Source of the DNA: Platycnemis pennipes | Taxonomy: Eukaryota; Arthropoda; Insecta; Odonata; Platycnemididae | Direction of reading: 5' to 3' | DNA: 64,000 nt | Assembly: GCA_933228895.1 (NCBI GenBank) | Contig: OW121852.1 | Span: 61,236,872 to 61,300,871 of the forward strand | Shown here: positions 56,890-64,000 of the stretch, one piece after another | Numbering within the stretch: position 1 is the stretch's first letter | Layout: every line of letters begins with the position of its first letter | Notes under the pieces: model-generated | Databases searched by the model: none | What the model was told of the DNA's origin: nothing | The model's input: only the letters and a program-made list of their open reading frames with translations | Made by a program: the position numbers and the translations under genes

Positions 56890-57290
56890 ATATGGACATT
56901 AAATTCTCACTTCACCCCTAATTTTTTGTGTTGTATTATCCTTCATCTCGGTATCACTCCTCCCTCCCATTACTCCATCCAAACATCTCATTCCACTTCT
57001 CCTCCCTCTGATCCGCACGTCTGATCCCGCTAACTCAACATCTTTCCATTCAGCACGTTCTCCTACACTCCCTCGCCCCTTTATTCCCAGCATCAACCAG
57101 TTTCTCCGTCATATCCTAATTTTCTCAAACAGCTTCCTTTCCTTCCCTACGATCTCTAGCACTTTCTTGTTAGTCTTCCATTCCACCCTCCTTACCATCT
57201 TCAAATTCACATCTCAGTTGCCCTTAGTCTATTTTCATTTCCCTTAAGGTCCATGTTCCGGCGTCATGTAATACCATGTTTCAAATTAAA
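56890..57290 (-). mobile_element. Decayed LINE 3' end
   Basis: Minus-strand translation: RNMDLKGNENRLRA then EMWI-like, TNKKVLEIVGKERKLFEKIR, RRNWLMLGIKGRGSVGER. This is the TWTL..KD, TNEEVL..VGEKR, R.NWLGH..RG series seen in insect LINE reverse transcriptases. Frameshifts are present. Confidence 0.62.
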
Positions 57291-57799
57291 ATTTTAACGT
57301 ATCTTTTCTTTACGTCTCCGCTATGCATATAAATACATAATCCCAAGATTTCAAGGAGAAACACTACAGTATTGTTTTGATAACTTTCGACAGTAGTGAT
57401 TCCTCCAGCAAGAATAAACCATCTTACGGATTAGACAACAAATTGAATCTTAAAAATGCAGAATTCTGGACCAATTCATTTAAGAGATCTATTGAGGGCG
57501 AGACAAATTTACGGAACGCTAAAATACGGAGTATATTCTGTTCACCGCAGTATCACAAGGGAATTGGAAAATTTTTCATACAATTTGAGTTAGATCATTG
57601 CCACCTACCCGCTATTTCTTTTACTTAGCACATGACTCACGATCCAAAAATACATTTTTAGTAATTTTAAGGCCATTTGGAACGAAAATTTCTTAAAATT
57701 CCATATGAAGATCCAACATTCTCCAAGAATTACTACAAGTTACCATGGGATAATTTTCATTTGCAAAGAAGCTCCACGAGTTGATTTTTAAAAGGCTTT

Positions 57800-58040
57800 T
57801 AGGCACCGAAAACTAAGCTTTTTAACGGAGTGAATACTTCACGGGTCTGCATTCGGGTGTATATCTCCGGCGACGTTTCGGTGAACAAGTGGACCATCAT
57901 CTTCAGGACAATCATTGCCCTGACGATTATGAGCAAGTCGTTCATCGAAACTTCGGCAGATATTGAGAGGCTAACGTGAATGAAGGCTCGAGAAGAATTA
58001 CTCCGAAAATACGCCGGTAAAACACAAGAACTTTCCAACC
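57800..58040 (-). mobile_element. Penelope-like terminal fragment with hammerhead-like motif
   Basis: On the minus strand, CGTC then AGGGCAATGATTGTCCT (a 7-bp stem with a TGA loop), CTGAAGATGATGG, a weak stem, and CCGAAACG follow the order of a minimal type-I hammerhead: cleavage triplet, stem I, CUGAUGA, stem II, GAAA, short stem III. The CUGAUGA core is altered, so it is probably inactive. Such ribozymes are known in the terminal repeats of Penelope-like elements. Confidence 0.4.
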
Positions 58041-58044
58041 TATT

Positions 58045-60220
58045 ACATTAGACCAATACACCCTTTCAATTCCCTAAATTTTCATTTAACTTAAATTTCC
58101 ATACCGCATTTATGCATTTCCATATGCATGCATTTATACATTTATGTGCATTAAAGTGTTCCATATCTAATTATCTGTGTTCTCCAAGCACACCAACAAA
58201 AATCTCCCATCTTTTCTCAACCCATATCGCCAAAGGACAAGTTTCTGATTTCATATATATTTTCTTCCGATTAATTTGCATCCATGGGAAGATGCATCCT
58301 ATTGCACTTCGTCACCTATGCATGGAAAATTAAACGGGAATTCGCTTAAAATTGAAAAAAAAACGCGAGGAATCCCAACATTGTAATTTTTATACGGATA
58401 TTTGAAGGCATATACTGAACTTCTTAATGCAAAAGAAATACATTAATGTCCTTATTGCCGCAAATCTCTAATCGTAAATACTTCATTTGGAACACAACAA
58501 TTCACACAAAGCTCTCTTCCGCACCAAACCAATCACGTTATCTATCGATACCTACAGTGATCTGTTTTTAAATTGTACAATAACAAACAGATTAGATGAC
58601 CTTTCCGCGATAAATAGTACACTCAACAAGATGATATCAGAACGTACATCATTCACGATAAGTATGGCCGCTTGGGTAAGTAAAGTCATGAAAGATAAGT
58701 GAAACACGATCAATACATCGCATGGATGACACATGACGGTGAAAATGAACGTTGGATTACGGTCAACCGCTCCTTTCTCACAAAATCACATTCATTCATT
58801 GGGACTTTTGGACAAAGGAGACTGAAATCCAACACTGCCTCATACTTTCATTCACTCCAACCAGAGAGGAAACTAGAAAATTTTAAGAACAAAATTGAAG
58901 CATACAGGTTCAAATATTTTACTCCTATCAGAATCACATCCCTTACTAAATTTTATTGGCTTCAGAAACAGTATGGTTTTTCAATTAGCAAAACGAGATT
59001 TGCACACTGATATGAGGTAAATATCTCCTTGAGTATTGGTAGGAATGAACTGTATTTATTTTCCACACATCAACTTTAAAGTAAACAAATGCCAAAATAT
59101 AGATTTGAACAGAAAGAGAGGAAAATTATGTACATTCAAAATGATGTTACAAACACTACATGTTATTCCCTTTCTCAATCGACATTCTACGAAAATTATC
59201 GAACAAACATATTCGAGCAGATGACGAGTTTCTGGTTTCGAAGGGGATAAACGTGAATTTGAGTCTCCTAAGCAAAATTTGTCCCATTTGCTGTGAATAG
59301 CATAGGCGAAGACAAAATGAAAGTTGTTTCAAAATATACGAACGCTATGATTCATACGGAAAAAGCTAGTTGGTCAATAAGATAAAGAATAAGGTATTTT
59401 CACGTGAAAACTAAGAAGAATTCATTGAGCACATCATTTCTTCTTTAATTCATTCTACGTGCCAAAGAGAAAAACAAGCCGATTTGAAAATATATACTTT
59501 TTACTCAAACGGTATAACTGAAAACAATCTCGCCTTAGCTATACACCTTTATAGTCTCTAGTCAAAGAAAAAATATTCTAGAATGAATAAATATTAGAAA
59601 AAGCATTGATATACCAAAAATGTACTTTTTGAGTTCCCTAAAATGAAAAAATGCAGTTAGCTTAATATAAGGGAGGGAAATCATTACAAAGTACCTCAGA
59701 TTCAATAAATGGAAAATAATACTTGGGAGTTCAGAAGGAAAAATAATAGAATCATGACATTATTGACCTAAAAAAATTTAGTTCCCAAGATGAGAAGCGG
59801 GGACATTTATTCTGAATAGGCGTACTCACGGACTCTTTGTAAGAAATACTTAATTGAAATTTCCCGTCCTTTTGACGGACGACTCCACGCAGAAACAGGT
59901 GGCTCGAGTCCAAATAACTCACATACAGAGGTTCGATTCAAGGTCTGAGACGTACAATAAATTGCCTGGCGTACGCACTAACAGGGAAAATAGATGAGTG
60001 AATATATTGTTCGTTCCTTTTTGATGACGTCTGCTCAGCCCAGAGGCACTGAAATGGAAAAGGACCATTCGAATGTGATTTACACGCGAGTTAATACTGG
60101 CTACCTTAGCACTTTGTTTTCCCAGGAAAACTCCCGATCCTCTTCCATTTAGAGAGAAATAATACAAGGGCAGTATCTACGAGGGAAATAACGCACCGAA
60201 GAATAAAATATATTACAGCG
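58045..60220. other. Non-coding stretch, nothing recognised
   Basis: Mixed AT-rich sequence. A 103-codon plus-strand frame (58699-59010) has no recognisable motif. No element ends or tRNA-like sequence stood out. Confidence 0.4.
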
Positions 60221-60224
60221 TACA

Positions 60225-60330
60225 CTACTATGGGGTGCTTAGCCGGAGACAATAGAGGTAGCAAGGAATTGCGCCGGCTCGGCAACCGAAAGGTCGTGGG
60301 TTCGAATCCTGTATCACTTACGACTGCTGC
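60225..60330 (+). repeat. tRNA-derived SINE fragment
   Basis: CGGCTCGGCAACCGAAAGGT followed by CGTGGGTTCGAATCCTG (B box). The A box is weak. Confidence 0.45.
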
Positions 60331-60488
60331 ATAGGTCGTGGAATTAAGGTTTTAAGGCTGGACTTACCAATATAACCTGGACCGTCGAAAAACCAAAAAA
60401 CAATCAAGCAAGCAGACCAACCGTTGGAAGGCCAAGTTAAAAGTCCACATCTAATACTACTCATAATGACTAGTCATTATTCCTAAAA

Positions 60489-60664
60489 TTGGAAATTGAA
60501 GGACCGCGAACTGGTCGCGAGAAAATCTGGCCGGAAATCAGGGGATCCGGGTTTGAATCCCGGTCAAGGCGGATGATTTTTTCTCAGTGAAAGTTCTGAT
60601 ATTGTGCAATTTCAGCGGGTAACGCTGTTAAGGTTCTCGCGGCCAGTTCGCGGTCCTTCAATTT
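60489..60664 (+). mobile_element. SINE core enclosed by about 30-bp inverted repeats
   Basis: AATTGAAGGACCGCGAACTG then GTCGCGAGAA at the left is mirrored by TTCTCGCGGCCAGTTCGCGG then TCCTTCAATT at the right with one mismatch. Between them lies the SINE core CGGAAATCAGGGGATCCGGG then TTTGAATCCCGGTCAAGG. Confidence 0.75.
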
Positions 60665-60819
60665 GTTATACAGTGAGCACCTTAGTGTTTAAATTTCGGC
60701 CTTAACCTCCTGGACGGTGGCGCCATGCGCATGACATCGACTTCTTTGTGGCATAATATGCCCAGCAGTTCGAGAACACCTAGTTCTTTTAAGGCCTCTA
60801 ATATTCGACAGGGGAAAAT

Positions 60820-60930
60820 GACACATCGGTAGCTTAACTGTTTAAAGCACCTGGCCGGAAATCAGGGGATCCGGGTTCGAATCCCGGTCAAGGCAAATGA
60901 TTTTTTTCTCTGTGGAATTTCTGCTATCCT
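60820..60930 (+). repeat. tRNA-derived SINE
   Basis: ATCGGTAGCTTAACTGTTTA (A box), then CCGGAAATCAGGGGATCCGG and GTTCGAATCCCGGTCAAGGC (B box), then TTTTTTTCTCTGTGGAATTT. This is the best-preserved head of the family also at 49135, 60489 and 62445. The acceptor stem does not close, so it is not a tRNA gene. Confidence 0.68.
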
Positions 60931-60949
60931 AAAATTGGGTTCACGCAAC

Positions 60950-61135
60950 TCTCTACTCGGTTCTCTTATCAGCTAACCCCTTCATATTACCATAATTCTT
61001 CTCTTTCACAGCCTTCACTAATTGCTCCAAATACCTCGTACAAGTCCTTCCTTTACCAATCTTTCCAATCACTTTTCCTTCCATGATTGTCTTATCGTGA
61101 GGCCGTATCATACCTCAAGATACGGCTGATTAAGT
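60950..61135 (-). mobile_element. LINE reverse-transcriptase 3' end fragment
   Basis: Minus strand: TIMEGKVIGKIGKGRTCTRY, LEQLVKAVKEKNYGNMKGLA, DKRTE. It is clearly the same family as the plus-strand copy at 34100-34516 ([18 protein letters not shown]). Confidence 0.68.
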
Positions 61136-61181
61136 TGTCCCGTCATCTTCATCAAGCTTTCAGTAGATTTCTCTTTTCTTC

Positions 61182-61258
61182 CACTCTACTTATGACTTCT
61201 CCATTTGTCACTCTACTTATGACTTCTCCATTTGTCACTCTACTTATGACTTATCCAT
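61182..61258. repeat. 27-bp tandem repeat, three copies
   Basis: CACTCTACTTATGACTTCTC then CATTTGT starts at 61182, 61209 and 61236; the third copy has one change. The unit may derive from a LINE coding segment. Confidence 0.9.
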
Positions 61259-61475
61259 CAATTAATTAATGTTATCTTCATCATTGTTCCGGGACACCAC
61301 ATATCGAATGCTTATATTCATAACGCCTAAAATAGATAAGCCGTAGTGCACCTCACGACACCATATGGAGGTTGGAGATAAAACAAAAGGAGGCGTCAAA
61401 CCATAGTACATATGAAACTCCTAAAGAGATTTCCTCCAAAATCTGTAACTGTGATAAGATACCATAATTTTCAAA

Positions 61476-61563
61476 TTCCAATTTTTGCGTGGGAAATCAA
61501 TGCACCACCAGCGATCTTTCAGCAGTCTATTTCTCCTATATTTCAAACGCTAATCAAAATGTC
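61476..61563 (+). pseudogene. Fragment resembling Ty3/gypsy reverse transcriptase, copy 1
   Basis: Reads IFAWEINAPPAIFQQSISPI then FQTLIKM, which resembles the reverse-transcriptase motif LPFGI..APAIFQ of Ty3/gypsy elements. Only this short segment is recognisable, within a 63-codon frame (61412-61603). Confidence 0.42.
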
Positions 61564-61904
61564 ATTCTATTTACAATATGTTTGTGAAACAAACTTATTC
61601 TGAATTGATTGTAAGAAGTATTTCAAATGATGAATAATACATATAACTAATCAGAAGTCTTCCACGTAAAAAAAGAGTCGGCACTTAAAGTTTTTTTTTT
61701 CAGTTTAGGCAAATACATGAATATCATGTTAATGATCAATGAAAGCATGCACTGCCAACACTTCCGAGTCCTTATCTAAAACAATCCAGCCAAGCCGATG
61801 TAGACAAACATTCTAAAACACGAGACTAAATAAAGATTGATGACGTGGGTTTAAAACGGGTGTTTCGTGATACAATAAAATGCTAAATTTCACTTCAGAG
61901 CGTG

Positions 61905-61992
61905 TTCCAATTTTTGCGTGGGAAATCAATGCACCACCAGCGTTCTTTCAGCAGTCGATTTCTCCTATATTTCAAACGCTAATCAAAATGTC
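61905..61992 (+). pseudogene. Fragment resembling Ty3/gypsy reverse transcriptase, copy 2
   Basis: Same 88 bases as 61476-61563 with two differences (GCGTTCTTTC for GCGATCTTTC, CAGTCGATTT for CAGTCTATTT), in the same direction 429 bases farther on. The sequence outside the 88 bases is unlike the first copy. Confidence 0.45.
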
Positions 61993-62339
61993 GACTGTGA
62001 GCGCACCTTGCATTTTCCCTCGAAGTTCAAGGAGAAAACAGGCATAGCACATCCGTATACCGTCTCATTTTTGGGGTCATCGTTAGTATTCCATCAACGT
62101 CAATTGGGTCTGCGAGAGCCTCTGCATTTACTTTCTATTTTTTCAAGTAATTTTCAACTCCCAACCAGTACTTGTTACAGGTAATAATTCTCATAACTTT
62201 TCACAAATACCACCTGGCTTTCTGCTTTTCTAAGCTGTTCTTTCCCCACCTCAACGGGAAGAAGAGATTATGGGACCTATACTGACAATGATGAAGATGT
62301 AGGCATTCGGAAAACATAATATCCCGCAAAATGACCTTC

Positions 62340-62440
62340 ATTCGCATTTGAACACACCAAATTTACGAACCATTCGTGTTTATACCAAGTGACTCCTTGG
62401 TTACCCATTTGAGATAATTCCGACGGTTTCAAACACCACC
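62340..62440. repeat. Half copy of the GGTAACCAAGGAGTC hairpin MITE
   Basis: ACACCAAATTTACGAACCAT followed by CCAAGTGACTCCTTGGTTAC and GAGATAATTCCGACGGTTTC parallels 46004-46076. The left arm is missing. Confidence 0.6.
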
Positions 62441-62444
62441 CCCC

Positions 62445-62520
62445 CAGGCCGGAAATCAGGGGGTTCCAGGTTTGAGTCCCGGTCAAGGCAATCGATTATC
62501 TCCCTGTGAAAATTCTGCTG
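62445..62520 (+). repeat. SINE fragment
   Basis: GGCCGGAAATCAGGGGGTTC then CAGGTTTGAGTCCCGGTCAA, followed by TCCCTGTGAAAATTCTGCTG, the same core and tail as the copy at 60820-60930. Confidence 0.6.
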
Positions 62521-62524
62521 TTGG

Positions 62525-63630
62525 ACTCTTCCCAAGGGAATGCTTCTATTGACACAGAATTCTGGGGAAGAGCGACGGCAAATAATCGCTCACAGCGGCT
62601 TCAGTAAGTACGCGCGCATCTGCGCGCTGAAAATTGCTCAACATGTGAAGACTGTCGAGATGAGGTTTCTGACACATCGCTCAAGACGACCGAGTAAGCG
62701 AGAAGCGGAGATAGGCCTCCTCGCACGGAGGGCACATTCTCCAGTGTGTTGGATCACTACCGAGCGCATTCTTAGCTCGGTGACCAAAGAGAGCGTGATC
62801 TCTTCGCACACGTGTTTCATTCGCACGTAACTAGACCTATACCAGAAGGGCAAAAATCAACTCGATTTGGGGACCAATGCAAGTCAAATACAAGCCATAG
62901 ATATGAAAGCAAATGGTCTAACATCTCTGTTTCCCCTCTAACCGAAACGGTGCATAGTTCAGTTCCAACCTGAATATTAAGTTTCTTTCCCTAAAATCTT
63001 GTTTAGACAATTTAAAAACAATTTTAGCAGAAGTAATACCACTGCATGAACCAACGAGAAAGACATTCGACATCATTACCCAGTAGTTTATAGATTCCTT
63101 TTGTCCCTTACCACACATTGGATTGTTAAGTAATGTCAAAAATTACGTACACTACCTCAAATGAAACATCTGTAATACGAGATTGATTTCCTCCAAAAGC
63201 ATTAACGATTCAGTTTTGTGATTCTAATTTAGGAAACATTGGCGGACCGAAAACAGTTCGCCGAAATGGTAAACGCTTAATATATTATTCCCGATGACCC
63301 CCTTAATTCTCCTCCATTTCATGAACAACAGATGGTAATTATTTCTGCTTAGAATTTCAAATATGCAAATAATTTCAGAAATCAAACGATAACAGTTGCA
63401 TTCCGCTCGTTAAAGCTGGAGTTTACGTAATTTATTTCAATTTGACATGAACTTCAATGAGCTTCTACCTTCGCAATGGTGGTGTCCCCTATTTAATAAG
63501 AAATTGCGTGATGTAGCAATCAATGAGAAGCTGCCAGGCATAACCTCTGTTTAGCAAAGCCCACTATATTGCTTCTGTAATGGAACGCACAGAGCACAAA
63601 ATCTACGGGGACATATCACCTAGTGAAGTT
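62525..63630. other. Non-coding stretch, nothing recognised
   Basis: Slightly CpG-rich at 62560-62830, where open frames overlap on both strands (62540-62830 plus, 62638-62853 minus) without known motifs. The rest is AT-rich. Confidence 0.4.
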
Positions 63631-63632
63631 TA

Positions 63633-63925
63633 GAGGTAGTCGGTTTGGTGTGTAGCGGCTAGAGTACCGGCCTCTCATCCCGAGGGCCCGAATCCGATAC
63701 CCGGCAGCCGGCAATTTTCATTGGTTAACTGGCCCCTACGCGTGTGGAACACTTCGAGTTCAGTGCTCCGTCCGTCGGATGGGACGTTAATATGGCGCCT
63801 TCCAATAAGAGCAGGCTAATATCGACTCCGGGTTCTCTCCACCCTTCCACCTTACGCATGCATTCCCATCCTTGCACCTTTACTCCCGGTATGAAGATCC
63901 TTCCAATGCGGAGACAGCCATGAAA
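63633..63925 (+). mobile_element. tRNA-derived SINE, same family as 11549-11887
   Basis: GTCGGTTTGGTGTGTAGCGG then CTAGAGTACCGG (A box), CGAGGGCCCGAATCCGATAC (degenerate B box), GAGTTCAGTGCTCCGTCCGT then CGGATGGGACGT, and GGGTTCTCTCCACCCTTCC. These segments appear in the same order, reversed, at 11549-11887. Confidence 0.75.
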
Positions 63926-64000
63926 ACCACAGATAATACAGAAGGGGTGATCTCAAGAGTTTCCTGAACTTTGAGCACACAGAATTCTCATCACACAAAT

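Noticed and set aside
60820..60900. Possible genuine tRNA gene
   Set aside because: A and B boxes are present, but the acceptor stem does not pair and the same core recurs with a common non-tRNA tail at other places, so it is a SINE.

Overview
This window is eukaryotic nuclear DNA, most likely from an arthropod and probably an insect. The evidence is a finely split protein-coding gene with GT-AG introns, many tRNA-derived SINEs, Tigger/pogo and hAT-type DNA elements, and decayed LINE 3' ends. I cannot name the species. No bacterial operons, CRISPR arrays or rRNA genes are visible, and I found no convincing free-standing tRNA gene.

The only gene I can support is a CARMIL homologue (capping protein, Arp2/3 and myosin-I linker; the LRRC16/CARMIL family) on the minus strand. 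I reconstructed 18 exons from 36868 down to 3399. All have GT-AG borders, all keep the reading phase, and all follow the order of the family: the C-terminal part of the PH domain, a glycine-rich linker, the leucine-rich repeats, then the C-cap and helical dimerisation region. Without the 42-nt microexon they add up to 765 codons. The first about 45 residues (start codon and early PH strands) were not found and must lie upstream of 36868, inside or beyond the window. The rest of the helical domain, the capping-protein-binding region and the proline-rich tail should lie left of position 1.

From 1 to 36.9 kb the introns are AT-rich and full of mobile elements. They include a 2.7-kb decayed Tigger/pogo transposon (17289-20009) and several MITEs with readable target duplications (16299-16579, 14731-15514, 26675-27288). 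One SINE has a 12-bp target duplication (11549-11887). Three elements share an unusual plan of terminal inverted repeats followed by tandem repeats around a unique centre (about 5997-8295, 9188-11155, 20131-21825).

From 36.9 to 64 kb there is no recognisable coding exon. This stretch is probably the long first intron or 5' flank of the gene. It is richer in CpG and holds SINE copies, LINE 3' ends on both strands, a probable solo LTR (40533-41322), a 9-bp-TSD element built around a large hairpin (45209-45852), hammerhead-ribozyme-like sequence of Penelope type, and a SINE trapped between perfect inverted repeats (60489-60664).

The most interesting signal is in the gene itself. A 42-nt phase-neutral microexon (24284-24325) encodes a second version of exactly the first 42 nt of the next exon (23481-23522), so the gene may choose between two versions of one leucine-rich-repeat segment.
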